From Erythrobasidium yunnanense (taxonomy: Eukaryota > Basidiomycota > Cystobasidiomycetes > Erythrobasidiales > Erythrobasidiaceae): a stretch of DNA of 64,000 nt. Below are positions 1 through 12,700 of this stretch, piece after piece; positions within the stretch are counted from its first letter, which is position 1, and every line of letters starts with the position of its first letter. The stretch covers positions 868,001 through 932,000 of the forward strand of contig BCJC01000004.1 in assembly GCA_001600175.1 (NCBI GenBank), in the 5' to 3' direction. The position numbers were made by a program, and so were the translations under genes. The notes under the pieces were generated by a model. The model was not told the origin of the DNA. It ran no database searches and worked only from the letters and a program-made list of their open reading frames with translations.

Positions 1-37
1 ATTGTCAGATAGACAAGGACAGGCAATGCTACTACTG

Positions 38-1810
38 CTACTCGGGTCGACCAGCAGGTACAGGACCATCGAAGGCGTTCCAATTGATCGGGAATTTGGG
101 ATTCTTCAGGTAGCCTACGAAAGACCGGGTAGGATCGTACTTGTCTCTTATGGATGTCCATTTGGCCCAGTTCTCTTCAGACATGACTGAAAGGAACGTC
201 TAGCGTCAGTACAAAAGCATCGGAGCAAATAAGGGATGTGAGCAGGCTTACATCTACCTCCCCTGTGCTCGAGGTTGCAGTCTCCAGTATAAAAGCCCTT
301 TGTTCTTGCCGCTGCAGGATCTCCGGACGCGACCGCCTCCCCACTCTTCTGATCGATCTCGCCCCAAACATCGCTCACCCAGTTGCTGCACTTGGCTTTG
401 ATACCTGGGTCTGGATCCGAATCTGCAGCACAAGTGTACGAGAAGACGTATGTCCCCGCTGTGTCGCAGGACCTGTCAGTCGTGTCCGTCCGAAGCTGTA
501 CGAAGCGATAAGCCTACCAGTAATATCGTTGGCAAAATTATGTCGGGAGCCTGGGCCATATGGATGGCAGGAGTACATGATAGTACTGATGAGAAAAGGA
601 CTATATTAGTCACTGCCAAGAGTCGGCTGCTAGCAACTCACTTCGATTCGTAGGAAGGCAGCGTTGTCATGGACTTCTCGATGAGATCAACCTGCTTGTC
701 TGTATCTCCTGCGATCCAACCGCTGGTAATGATCCAGGCACCCTTGAAGCTTATACTGTCCTGAACAGCGTATTCTGCATCAATAGTGACAGGTTCGTTG
801 AACTCCTTTGCATAGGCTTCGTCGACAGCTGGGCAGTCTTGGATGAATCTGATACCTTCTTTGGCTGCTGCCTCGGATTCTGCCCAGATAGAGCATTGCA
901 CTCGCATGATAATCTCATCAGGGTCTCCACCAGGCATGAAGTGCTTGCGCTTTATAGAGACAATGTAGAACTCCGTACGCGGAGCAACGATGTCTCCGAC
1001 GTCGAGTGCCCATTGCATAATTTTGCGGTAAGAGCTACCGGGAGCGACAAGCCAGCTTCGCAGATTGTATTTGGATAGCGGTAGGGGTTTGAGACCGAAT
1101 CTGACAACCACGCCGAAGAAGCCATGTCCAGAACCGATGAAAGCCCATAGTAGATCGGCATTCTCAGTAGGTGAGACGTGGATGAGTTCGCCTGCTGAAG
1201 TAACGACGTCCATCCATTTGATGAGAGAAGCAGCCCAGCCAACGTCTCTCCACATGATTCCAGCGCCTCCCTGAGATAGGAAGCCCCCAAGAGCTACATC
1301 GGCACAATGCCCTCCAGGGAAGAAGTGGTTGTATGGCTTTAGATGTTCCTGCGCCATGCGTCCGGTAGTTGATGGAGAAGCCGTCAAGATTCCAGTCTTC
1401 TCGTCATATTGTAGTTCTTTCAGGTTTATGAGGTCTATTAGCAATGCTCCATCGCGGACTGAGGGTGCGTTGTGCTGTTTCGGTGTCGAACTTCAGCAAC
1501 GGTTTCTTGTCCTGCACGATCTTCGACCTACGCAGTGTCCTCCGCTTCGTACACCAATGCGAAGCTGTTTCTCTCGAGCATACTTGACGGCTTGAACAAC
1601 TTCGTCGACCGTCTTGGGCACGCAAATACGCTCTGGGTAGCGCTTCAAGGGATTTCCAGACCAGACTCTTTCGGTGCGATAGTGTTCATACTTCAGCAGG
1701 CATCAGTCGCTGTTAAGCTATAATACGACCAACCCACTGCCGCTCACCTTCTCGTCACCAACTTTCAGCAATTCTGGTCTGCTATCGAGGTGTGCGGGAG
1801 CCCCTGGCAT
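38..1810 (-). CDS. FAD-linked oxidoreductase, berberine-bridge-enzyme-like
   Basis: Oxidase of the FAD_binding_4/BBE-like family, which oxidises small alcohols, sugars or secondary metabolites using covalently bound FAD. The N-terminal exon (1748-1810) gives a 21-residue lead, and the second exon (1532-1690) ends in RSGGHC, the segment that carries the flavin-linked His in this family. The large third exon (from 1474 down to about 642) contains GGHCADVALGGF and SGHGFFGVVVRFGLKPLP, the classic FAD-domain signature. The last exon ends in NWNAFDGPVPAGRPE and a stop. Introns 1 and 2 are both 57 bp. The junction around 515-645 is not resolved: coding resumes clearly at AYRFVQLRTDT, but the phase does not fit a simple GT-AG pair. 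No signal peptide is seen, so it is probably intracellular. It is divergent from the MFS gene, which suggests co-regulation. The substrate is unknown. Confidence 0.85.
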
Positions 1811-2275
1811 GGTAACTGATGATGGTGGACGGCTTTTGGCAAACAAGACACTTCAACAACGCTTCTGTCAAGCAGCCTTCTCTACATCGTTCAGGTCGTC
1901 TTCGTGGCTGAGATTCACGCTTGTGGACGGCCATGGACCAGGGCCTGCGATAAGGTCAAGATGGAGACCCACCTTCCATTGCGGGTCCCCGCGGCCGTAA
2001 TGAGCAGACATGCTGTATCTACCAATCAGCTGATAAGATATGCTGAAGAGTCTTACTCCGGTCTGGTAACTGCCAACACGTCGCGGCCGTCGCTCTTGAA
2101 TACCGTATCTGCAAGCCCGCGAGCGGAGGGACGATTTGACCCGTTGGTCGAGACTTGCCTTTGTTTCAAGTACCTTCTTTCCCTCCTTTCACTTTGCTTT
2201 CTAGTCTATAGCTTTCCTCCCGCCGTTCACCCTCTACCTCTTGTCAGGCTACACCTCCCCCCTTCACTAGCAACG
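1811..2275. promoter_or_regulatory. Shared divergent promoter region, oxidase / MFS transporter
   Basis: This 465-bp gap separates the start codons of the FAD-linked oxidase (minus) and the MFS gene (plus). It holds no credible coding exon. A pyrimidine-rich stretch lies at about 2160-2270 just before the MFS start, as is common in fungal core promoters. No specific operator was identified. Confidence 0.4.
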
Positions 2276-4320
2276 ATGTCCATCAACGAGGCGAAGGATG
2301 GCCTTGCCCTTGACTCGCCCGGCGATGAGAAGGTCATGCCCGCGTTGGCGAACGTCTTATCTGCGCAACCCTCTCGACTGCACGATGATGTTTCCAAGCT
2401 ACCGCGAGTGCGTAGCCTGCAGTGCTCAGTCCAGTGGGGCAGTCCGCTGATCGATCCGTTAAAATTGCAGTGGAAGCTGTACACTATGGTTGCCGGCCTC
2501 ACAATCATGACCGCTGCAAACTCCGCTGCCATCCAGTCTATGGTAAGAACAGCTCACACGGAAAGCTGAAGGAAGCGGACATTGACGGCCGGAAACAGAA
2601 TGTAGCAGTGGGTTTCATCGCACAAGCTCTCAACTTCAAGCCCCTGGATATCAACTGGATCGTCAGCGCGTACACGCTTTCCTCGGGCTGTATGCTGATG
2701 ATCTTCATTGTAAATTGGACAGCTCTACAATGCAAAGGCAGTGCTGATATTGTTTGGCTGCAGCCTCTCTCCATTCAATACGGTCATCGAGAAATGTTCA
2801 TGCTTAGCGTTCTGCTGTATATCGCAGGCAACATCGTTTGCGCGGCAGCCCAGAGCGATATAGCTTTTCTTGCTGGTCGTACTCTGTCTGGTATCGGAGC
2901 CTGTGGAGGAATTCCATCTGGATTCGGCGTGCTCGCAAACACGCTGCCGATCGTGGAAGGCAGCTCGCTTCGACAGACCCTCATCGGAATCTACGCCGCA
3001 GGAGCACCATGGGGGAGTGCCCTAGGCGAGTCTACAAGTCTCAGAATTAGGCAATCTGCCAAACTTACGATTTTCCATTTTGCCTACCCTCAGGTACCAT
3101 CTTTGGCGGTCTCCCTACCCAGTATTCGCCTATCAAGTGGAGAGGCATCTTCTGCGTCTTAGCCGGACTTGGCGGTCTTGCAGCTGTGACCACCTTTCCA
3201 ACCATGCCTGCTAACCCACGAGTCAAGGTCGCGGGAGGCCCAGATTGGATCGGTACAGCCCTCATCACCTGTGCTCTGACCTTCTTCCTCTTCGCACTCT
3301 CGCAAGGTCCTGCTGTTGGCTGGACAACTGGCTACATTCTCGCCCTGCTCATTCTCGGATGCCTTTTATTCCCCGCATTCGTCTTTTACGAGATCTGGGT
3401 CGAGAGAAAAGGCAATACTCCTATGCTACGCATGTCAAACTTCACGCGCGGCCGCTTCGGGCTCATAAACCTGGCTGGTTTTTTCGGCTTCGGAGCTTTC
3501 GCAATTTGGGACTTTAATGCTGGCCTGTGGTATGCGCAACTAGTTGGACTGAATGCTGTTCAAATCATGTTGCGCTTCATTCCACAAGCCATTGGTGGAC
3601 TCTCGGCTGGGCTCGCTGCAAATTACCTTCTCAAACGGATCTCAACCCAATACGTCTTCTGCTTCGGCTGTCTTTGCGGGATCGCAGGATGCCTGATCTT
3701 CAGCCAAGTTCAACCTGGGGACACCTATTGGGAGAAGGGACAGTTCATCGCGTTCTTCCTGAACAGTAAGCAGTCTTTCGGAAGCTGTGCCTGTAGTTGC
3801 GATTGCTGACGGCTGCTTTCACAGTCACTTGCGCCTGCTTCGTTTACGCTTCGTCCATTCTCTACAATGTCTCGGTGGTCGTCCCGTCTGAGATCGGCGC
3901 CGCCGGCGGGTAAGCTTTGCGAGACTGAATCAAAGATTCAACGCTCATGCTGTATTGTTCAGTGTCTTCCAAGTGATGACTTCTCTTGCCCCGGCCTTCG
4001 GTAAGCCCGCCAGTAGTAGCCAAAGATAACGGTCCCTATCTGACGGTTTGCCTGTAGGAAACGTCATTTCGGGACTCGTCCTAAACAAGCAAATGGCTAA
4101 GGACCCTTCAAACCCTAACACAGCTTTCCAACATGCCTTCTACACGGCCACTGCCTTCGGTATCCTGGCTCTCGTCATTTCAGTGCCCGGTCTCTGGGGA
4201 ATCGGCATCATGGGCAAGACTGGTGAGAGTGCACGAGTCATGGAGGCTGTCATCCACCACGACGAGAAGGCTATCATTGGAGGACCAGCGCGACTCAACG
4301 ATGGGGAGAACACGGCTTGA
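2276..4320 (+). CDS. MFS transporter, DHA2-like
   Basis: Major facilitator superfamily membrane transporter, probably a proton antiporter for a small organic compound. It starts at MSINEAKDGLALD with a hydrophilic cytoplasmic N terminus, and the first helix follows at LYTMVAGLTIMTAANS. Helices recur through SAYTLSSGCMLMIFI, MFMLSVLLYIAGNIVCAAA, FLAGRTLSGIGACGG, ALITCALTFFLFALSQ and YILALLILGCLLFPAFVFY. The long central loop with TPMLRMSNF, followed by further helices, is typical of the 14-helix drug/metabolite branch. At least six short introns are inferred, including a very short one near 2713-2740. The C terminus is hydrophilic. It lies in the catabolic gene run and may import an aromatic substrate or export a toxic intermediate; that role is inference. 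Confidence 0.87.
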
Positions 4321-4705
4321 GCGAAGCATGCGGAATCCATCTGTTCTTGCTTCAGATCGGGAGTGAAATATAGTATAGCAGGGCCTTGGATGGGTTTGTG
4401 TAGCAGGCGATTAGATTTGTTTGATGTCCGTATATATACAATGAGTGCTTCTGGGGATGATATACTGCTTCTCGACTCCGAGCAACTTGCCAGTTGAGAT
4501 CCTGCTACAGGAGGATGTCGAAAGTCAAGACCGTTAGTATAGCACAGTACAATGGATCGATGAACGCATATCGACCCCGATAAGCCCAGCTTTTCACCGG
4601 CCGAGCTTCCCGCTCTAACCGGACTCTGGCCATGCTGGATCTCCATCTTGTATTGTTGCAAGGCAGCTTCTTCTCTCTTGACATCAAACGTACACTTCCT
4701 CAGAA
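4321..4705. other. Intergenic region before flavin monooxygenase
   Basis: 385 bp between the MFS stop and the next start. A TATATATA-like run sits near 4430-4440. No coding exon or RNA gene was recognised. Confidence 0.4.
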
Positions 4706-6437
4706 ATGACCCACGACGCGCAGGTCCTGATCATCGGCGGTGGTATCGTCGGCCTGTCTCTGTCGCACAGTCTCAAACAGCAAGGCATCTCCAGCATCGT
4801 TTTTGAGCGCGACTATGAACAGTCGAGATACCAAGGCTGGGCTCTATCCATCCATTGGCTAGTTCACAAAGCTGGCGAGTCAAGGTCGAGGCTGATACGC
4901 TCGACGATAGGTGCAAGGCGATCCTGGAGAACATGATTGGCAAAGAGCTGGCTGCCAAACTACCGACTGCTACCGTAGATCCTGCGATTCCTCAGAAGGG
5001 TCTCAAATGGGACACTGTGGATGCGCGGACTGGCGAAATCATGTAGTAAGTATCTCCGCTTTCGATTGGCGGTTGAGATGGTTCTGATGCCAGGAGTCGT
5101 TAGCCGTCTACCTACTGCAGGCCGCTTCATCCGTGCCAACAGGCCGAGACTGCGTTTGCTGCTCAGCGAGGGCACTGATATGCGCATGAATAAGAGCTTA
5201 GTACAATACAAAATGGTCGATGGAGGCGTGCGAGCACAGTTCACAGACGGAAGCAGCTATACAGGAGCCTTTCTTGTCGGTTGCGATGGGGCCGCTTCTG
5301 TTGGTATGTCTAGACTTATACTTCCAGAAGAATGACACTGAGAATTTGACAGTCCGCAAGCAGCTCCTAGAAGGATACGACTGCCTCGATCCGCTCCTGT
5401 TCACCTCTTTGGCAGTCGTCCAGACTCTCTCCGCTGAAGAGGTAGCGCCCGTTCGAGCTGTGGACAGCTTGCTCTTCCAAGCCATCAACCCAGACACAAA
5501 CGTCTTTCTTTGGCATTCTGTACAGAACGTCAATCAAGAGACGAAGGAAGTCTCTATGCTCACATATGTGCGTGAATGCCCGCTTCTTCAGTGCATTACA
5601 AGGCTTACCATTCTCACAGATGTCTTACCCCGTTGACAAACTGGAAGACCGCTTCCAGATGAATGCCACCGACGAGGAAGCTATCGCAGGCACGCATTGT
5701 ACTGCTCCGTCACATAATTTGCAGAGCTGATCCATTTGATTCATATATGACAGAGATGAAGGAGCGTAGCGCAGGCTTCAAGGAACCGTTCAAGTCATTG
5801 GTGATGAATATCAAGCCAGACTCGGTGGTAAGCTATAACTACATCCATGGAGATAGCCGCACAAGCTAATCGAGTACTCTCTTGATAGGTGAGTAAGATC
5901 CAGCTTCGCGACTGGGTCAGCGAGCCATGGCAGGCCGGCGGTGGTCGAGTATCCTTGGCTGGAGATGCAGCAGGTCCTATGACGATGTAAGCGCAATTTG
6001 CAAGCCCTCTGAAGGTGTATCTCAGACTAAACGCGTGACTCTGATCAGGTATCGAGGCGAGGGAGTAAATCAGTAAGTATCACCGCGTGTGGTTGGTTTT
6101 GTACAAGCGCTGACATACGAATCTTATCAGTGGTATTCTCGATGCATTTTGGCTGTCCAAGATCATCAACGCTATTGTTCAAGGCGAAGAGAAGGATGCC
6201 AATCAAGCAGTATGTCGATAGTACCCCGACCATCGATTCCTGTACTGACACGTCTCACAGCTCAAAGCATACGAAGCCAAGCTCTGCAAGAGACGGCAGT
6301 TCAGCACACCTCTGTCGAGACAAGCTTGCGTGGACGGACATATCTACCCAGCCAAGGACTCGCCGCTCATCAACGTCTACACGATCCCGACGGACGAGCT
6401 GGAGCGGGCTATGGAGATTTGTACTGCTGAAGCTTGA
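4706..6437 (+). CDS. FAD-dependent aromatic monooxygenase
   Basis: Flavoprotein hydroxylase of the FAD_binding_3 family (p-hydroxybenzoate/phenol hydroxylase type), which uses NAD(P)H and O2 to hydroxylate an aromatic ring. The Rossmann dinucleotide motif is at residues 7-16 (VLIIGGGIVGLSLSHSL), ending in the ribose-binding acid of VFERD. The DG motif is FLVGCDGAASV, interrupted by an intron, and the second FAD motif is GGRVSLAGDAAGPMTMYRG followed by GVNHGILDAFWL. At least seven introns are inferred. The end is fixed by PTDELERAMEICTAEA and a TGA. Next to gentisate dioxygenase it could supply gentisate from salicylate or 3-hydroxybenzoate, but the exact substrate is inference. Exon joins near 4850 and 5700 are the least certain. 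Confidence 0.82.
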
Positions 6438-6682
6438 GCGATGGCTTGCTTTTGGCAGGCTGGGTAGAGTGTAGTGATGATACGGGCTAAGTGGCTTTGC
6501 GGTTGTATTTATCGAAGAGTGATTGAGTGGGAGAGATTATCTTACATGCACGAATGACGGTATCCACACATCCTTTCTATATCTACCTTACAAAGTCTGA
6601 ACAGCAGAGCTTCCTGTGCCAATGCTGACTCCCTTTACACTAATGCACTGAAAGCTATCCAACAACATGACCTAATGCCACC

Positions 6683-7931
6683 CTATATCGATCTGTAGAA
6701 GCCGAGTTTCTCCAGCATGCTCAAGTCGTTGTAGTTGAACAGGAAAGCAGGTCCGTCTCCGCTAGAGGTATGCTCGAACTTGTACCATGAAGGCACGCAG
6801 AACGTGTCGCCCGCAGACCACTTGAGGACGGTCTGCTCGACGTTCTGGCCCTCCTTGCTGACGACCGTCTCTCCTGAACCTTCCACGACATGGTAGATAT
6901 TGTTACATGTCTCCTGCCGCAAGGCGCTGCTAGATCCAGCCTCCAGATATTCCGCAAAGGCAGCCATCGTCCGTGAAATATGACCATCTGCAAGGTCTTT
7001 GTTTATGTATTCGAGTCGAGCGTGCGGAGTTCCCGCTTTCAGCAGATTGGCCTTCATCTCGGTCCATTTGTATTGTGTAGGAGAGGTGGTTGTCGTGCTT
7101 GACTCATGGTAGCGCTGCCCACGGGAATCTGGATGGTCCATCAAGCGAATCTGGAAATTGACAGGGAAAGAGCCAGAGAAGAGAGGCATGTCCAGGCCGT
7201 CGAGCCAGATTACAGGCTCATCGCCTTCGTTGCCATGGTCGTGCCATTCGTACTGAGTAGTCAAGAGAAGATCGCCTTTCTCCATGAACATCTTCCGCCC
7301 TCCAACAGCTGTATAGCCCTGCAAGCCTAAAATCAGACCTGGTATATCTTGGCGGGTGTATATTTTCACTTACACCTGATCCTTCTATCAAGAAGCGAAG
7401 GGCGAAGATGGTGTGTCTGTGACATAGCGCTTTCTCTCCAGGAAGAAGCAGCTGCCAAGCTGCCAGGATCGTATCGGTCGTGAACGGGCATTCGCCTTTG
7501 CCTGGGTTGACCATAATCATAGCTCTTCTTTCAGCTTCGGACGTGGCAGTGATATCTTGGGAACCTGTAGGAGGGAGAGATCATGTCAATATCGATCTTG
7601 TCCTGCTTTTCTCCACTTTCAATGCTTCACTCACGCAGCACTACGTCTCGCTGCTCTTTGTATGGCCAGAGGTGTGGAATGCAGACAGTATCGGGCAAGC
7701 CAGTCAGAGGCCTCATCTCGTTATGCCATAGAGCGCGTAAATTGTGCATTGGCAGCTCTTGGTGGACTTGCGGAATTCAGTCAGCGATAGTACGTGTATT
7801 GCAGAGCTGGGATGCATACAGGCATCGCGATCTTCCTGCAGCTTAGCCCTTGCTTTGATGTCGAGATTGGGAGCTTCAGACGATGGGATGGGATTGAAGG
7901 CTGAGCTTGCTACGATGGGCGCCGGACTCAT
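6683..7931 (-). CDS. Gentisate 1,2-dioxygenase
   Basis: Bicupin non-haem Fe(II) enzyme that opens gentisate (2,5-dihydroxybenzoate) to maleylpyruvate. The spliced N terminus (MSPAPIVASSAFNP) is followed by LRALWHNEMRPLTGLPDT, then NPGKGECPFTTDT and LLLPGEKALCHRHTIFALRF, where HRH supplies iron ligands. Next come FMEKGDLLLTTQYEWHDHG, with the third ligand region, and PVIWLDGLDMPLF, which is diagnostic of this family. The second cupin ends in AGDTFCVPSWYKFEH and stops after FYRSI. Three or four short introns are inferred. The full length matches the family at roughly 350 residues. It is divergent from the alpha/beta hydrolase and convergent with the monooxygenase. Maleylpyruvate isomerase and fumarylpyruvate hydrolase are not in the window. 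Confidence 0.93.
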
Positions 7932-8214
7932 ATTGGCAGAAGACTATGTACTGCTATCCACAAGCGTTCCAAAGAGTTCCCAAGGTGCAGAACAGACGAG
8001 AATCTCGTTTCAGCCTGCCCAAATCCTCTGTCCCGGACTGCCCGGCCGAGCTTCGATAAAGGTTTCAACGTTCAGCCCAGGTGATGAGACGGCCGACGAC
8101 AAAGCGCCCGTAATATACGCGCAGAGGTCGCTTGCTTAACAAGACGCGCTGGCTGCATCTTCGTGTTAAAGCTGGTCCTGATATAAGGTCTAGAAGCCCA
8201 GCCTGCAGCCCGAG
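7932..8214. promoter_or_regulatory. Shared divergent promoter, gentisate dioxygenase / hydrolase
   Basis: 283 bp between two opposite start codons. It is likely to drive both genes and so links the hydrolase to gentisate metabolism. No operator motif was recognised. Confidence 0.4.
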
Positions 8215-9463
8215 ATGAGCACGAATGACAATGATACGAAGATCCAAGACGAACTGAAACAAGTCCGCGAGGCCATACATGAGCTGGGCACAGATTGGAC
8301 TGGTCCTACAGCAGATGTACATCTCGAAGCCTGGTCATGCTGGACCTCCTACCGTTCGCTGATACCATGTCTATCCATGCCTACCTAGAAAGTCCTTGAG
8401 CTCTATCGCGTGCTTCATGCAAGATTGCCTGGCCTCAGAGGAAGCACGTCTGTCAAGAAGGACGTTCGATACGGCCCAGCAGAGCGCAACGTGATGGACG
8501 TCAGTCTGGTTGAATGAAGCGCTCCTTCATTGAAGACTGAACTCCCGTTCATTTCCACGCCCCCAGATATACATCCCCGATACATCTTCTTCTTCTTCCA
8601 GTCCAAAGCCAGTTCTAGTGTTTCTCCACGGAGGCGGTTTCGTAAGTCTCTTTTACTGTCTATCAGAGGCGATGCTTGACTGACGAAGACTGCAGTTCGC
8701 CGGCGATAAAGCCTGGACGGAAGACGTCTACTCGAACATCGGCTACGCTTTCGCAAAGTGTGGGATGGTTGTGGTCATTCCCAACTATCAGCTAGTACCG
8801 CACTGCAGCTACCCTGCGCCTGCTGACGATGTTCAGAGGGTTCGGGAATGGATACATGCCAACATCGCAAGTCAGGAATATGGCTCTGGTTCTCCTTCCC
8901 AAGTCGTCCTGTTAGGGCAGTCTGCTGGTGGATCTCATATCGCAACAAACCTTTATAGTCGAGGCGATCCAACCAGAGCAGCAAAAGAAGTACAAGATCC
9001 GCCTCTCGCAGGAGTCGCCTACCTTTCTGCTCCTTTCTACTTCGATCACACGAAAGCAAGGCGCGCTCAGACATTGCGTGAATATTACGGGTCAGATCAG
9101 CCTGAAGACTGGAAAGATCGCTCTCCGGTTGGCCTGCTCCAGCATCTTCCTTCCGGCGATGCAGCGTTGGATACGAAGAAGCTTCCTACCATGCTGCTAG
9201 TGGGCGAATACGATCCGTAAGCTTTTGTCTAGCCTTCGCCTTCAACCTGACTGACAGACTTCCTCCATAGCAAAGAGATCGTGGATGCAAATGTCATGTT
9301 CTTCGATGCCTACAGAGCAGCGAGCCACCCAAAGGGCATTTTGCCTCTCTTCCACGTCCTTCCAGAGCACAATCATATCAGCAACGTCTTGTCTATTGGC
9401 ACTGAAGACGATGCACAATTTCAATTCCTGCTGAACTTTGTCAGGAAGTGCTGTCGGGCATAA
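8215..9463 (+). CDS. Alpha/beta hydrolase, carboxylesterase/kynurenine-formamidase-like
   Basis: Serine hydrolase of the alpha/beta_hydrolase_3 group. It starts at MSTNDNDTKIQDELKQ with a helical N terminus; then SVKKDVRYGPAERNVMD leads into IYIPDTS. The oxyanion-hole motif is LVFLHGGGF, split from FAGDKAW by an intron. The nucleophile elbow is VVLLGQSAGGSHIA, the acid is probably the Asp of LLVGEYDP, and the catalytic His lies in HVLPEHNHISN. It ends at FVRKCCRA. About four introns are inferred, with the first two boundaries least certain. In this setting it may hydrolyse an aromatic ester or amide feeding the gentisate route; that is inference. It has no signal peptide, so is likely cytosolic. 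Confidence 0.82.
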
Positions 9464-9730
9464 GCACAGCAAAGTCAGTGTAGCACTACTATTCTTCACT
9501 CTCGAAACGCGTATCTGTAGTCTATAAAAGCTGCAACTTGCGCCAACATACACTGTGCCTTTTGAAGCCAGGCACCGGCGATGAGACCTACGAAATCATG
9601 CAAGAATACGTACGTTACAGTATAATCATTGAATCTATCTGTGTATGCATTTCCTATCACACGAACATGTTTCTCTTGCCCCTATCGCGCCTTGCTCCTA
9701 TTCCAACATCTCTAACATTTCTATACCACC

Positions 9731-12700
9731 ATGCAGGCTTCACGAGGAGGTGCTTTTCGCGGGCGTGGACGGGGAGGCTTCAGAGGGCGAGGACGTCCAG
9801 CAGGAGCAGGAGCGTCTGGCCAGCAGCACCATATGGACGCAGAGCTCGACGCTGACGCTGACTGTGAAGACGTCGAAGAAGCGCCCGAAATCGCCTTGTT
9901 GCGCCAAACTTACACGAATTCGCTCAACACCATCAAAAGCATCTTCCCGCAATACACGGATGAAGAGATCCTGCTCACGGTTCAAGAGGCCAACGGCCAG
10001 GCCGATGTCGCTATAGCCAGAATTGCAGAAGGCTACATTTCAACCTTTACAGCAGCGAAGCCAAAGCAGCAGCAGCAGTCTGGAAGACGCGAGCAGTCCT
10101 TCCCAGCTCAGGCTGAGCAGGCGCCAGGGTCCGGCTTTAACAATGCTGGGTTTGCAGGACAAAGTCGTGGTGCGCCTCGCGGTGCTGCCAGAGGCGCCTT
10201 CACTGGACGAGGAAGAGGTGGAGGTTAGTTCGATACATTGCTCATGTATTGCCGCGTTTTCAAGCTGAAATGATGTCCGTCTCTGCAGATTTTAGGGGTG
10301 GACGGGGCGCAGCTAGAGGCGGTCGTGGAGGCTTCAGACCTCCCACTACGAATGGCCATATCACTGCAGCAGACACACCAGAAGTCTCTACGACTACCAC
10401 GACCATTGAAACGACAGAGGCCGATGGATGGGGTGAAGTCACAATCACGCAGACAACCGAGTCTGCAGACGCTACAGAAGTCGTCCAAACTGTCGAGACT
10501 ATCGTCAAAGAAGAGAGTACTCCTCAGCCTGCTCCAGTCGCTGCGGCTCCTGCTGCACCCGCTGCGAAACCAGCTTCGAGAGTCATCCAGCCTGGCGCCA
10601 AGATGTCGTGGGCTCAGATCGCAAGGTGCGCTCCTAGCCTTGGTTTTGCATCAAGGCATGCTTGTAGACCTTTCAATATGCTAACGATTCTATATACAAT
10701 AGACCTCCTCCTCAAGCACAACCAAAGCCTGCTCCAGTAGCTGCTCCCGCACCACAAGAGCCTGAAATAATCGCTCAAGCACCAGTCGAAGTGGTCATCG
10801 TTACAGAAACATCTCCAGCTGCTGCCGAACCTACGCTCGACTCTACAGCTATCACTACGGCCGATATTGTCTCTGCTCTTGCCGGCGAAACAGCTCCTCT
10901 CCTCGACAAGGAAGAAGCTACAACTGTCTCGCAAGATCCTTGGGCGCCAGCTGTACCAGAAGCAACAACACCAGCTGCTTTGCCTGTCGGCGAAGGGTGG
11001 GCAGATGCGGTTGCAGCTGCAAAAGACGATGCTATCGATATCCAGTCTGTGCTTCAGCACCAGCGCGCCGAAGCCGCTGTGCCTCCAACCGGCGTCGATC
11101 CAGCTGGACCGCTTGACGTTCACACACCTGCTCCGGAAGCTCTACCCACTCAGCAGCCAGCATTCGATCAATCAAGCGCTCTTGCTTCAGAAACTACCCG
11201 AAGCCAAGCTGTTCCATCTGCGGTCGAGAAGCTCGTTTCGCCTCCAGGTCTTGCGAAGCGTGGCTCCGCTCGCGTTCAGCAAGATGCACCCGTCGTCATC
11301 TCTGGCAGCGGCGCTACTCCAAGCGTAGACGGTGTTGGTGTACAGTTTGGCTCGCTCAGCTTATTCGGAAACTTCGATGCAGACCAGAGCGCTACAGCAC
11401 CTGCTGATCCGCAACAGCAAGCCACTAGCCCAGCTGTCTCGCAGCAAATTCAGCTACCAGGTCAGCAACAGCAAGCTCATCAGGGCATTCAGAGATCTCT
11501 GTACGAAACGCCTACTTCGCTGGAGCAGCAAGTCCAAGAAGCTCTTCAGCCCACCCATCAGTCCAGGTGAGGCAGCTTCACGACCTCATACACACTCTAA
11601 AGCTGATGCCGATGCCTGTTTTGCAGCTTCCCTGCATCTACAACCGATCATAACCAGTTCGGCGCTTACCAGCAGTCTCAGCAACAGCCTTTTGGCCAGC
11701 AATCTAGCTGCGGACAAGACCGCTTGTCTGGCTTGGGAGGATACGGCGGACAGTACCAACAGCAACAAGCTTCGTCGATTCCTTCGCAAACTTCCGCTTA
11801 TGCAAGCCGATACCCTCAGCAACAGCAGCAATCCGCTTTCGGGCAGCAGGCTCAGCAAGGTCAAGGCCAGCAGCAGCAAGCTCACGATCCGTTTGCTTCC
11901 CTTACTTCCAATGCCAATGCTTCGGCTTATGGTCAGCAAGCCGGTGGACTTGGTAACGATTCGATCTCGCCTTACTATTCCTCCGCTCAGCACAACATGT
12001 CCTTAGGACATCAGTCGGCACCTTCGCCCGCTCCAGCTAGCACCCGCGACATCGGCTCTCTCGGTAGCCAGGCTGCCCCTGGTGCAAACTCCGCTTACGG
12101 AGGTTTCACTTCTGCTATTGGTCAAGCTCAGCAACAGCAGTACCCCAACGACTACGCTAGCTTGTACGGCCTACCTCAACAGCAGCAACAGCAGCAGCAG
12201 GAGCCTGCGAGAGCTTTGGTAGGTATCCCTTCTCTCCGCACCAGAACGATGCTGAACACAATTTCCATACAGAACCAGTACGAGCAGTTCGCTCAACAGC
12301 ACGGTCGACAAATCCAGACTGGTGATGACTCGTCTGCCAAGCTCGGATCGAATATCCAGAGTGCTCTTGGCGGTGCGCCTTCTGCATCTCAAGGCACACC
12401 TGCCCTGCAGACTCAGCAACAGGGTCAGCAACAGCAACAAGCTCAGCAACAGCAGCAGGGGTACCCTCCCAACTTCGCCCCTTACGGCTACCCTTACCAT
12501 CACTACTATGGTATGCCTCCCTACGGCCAGCAGCAGCAAGGATACCCTGGATATCCTTCCCACCATTCTCCTTATGCTCCTTACCCTGGCTATGGACCTC
12601 CTGGCGGTGCTTCGACCAATCGATACCCCGGCCAGCAACAGCAGCAAGCCAATGGCTCGCAAGGTGGATATCGCGGCGGTTATGGAAATGCGTCAGGATC

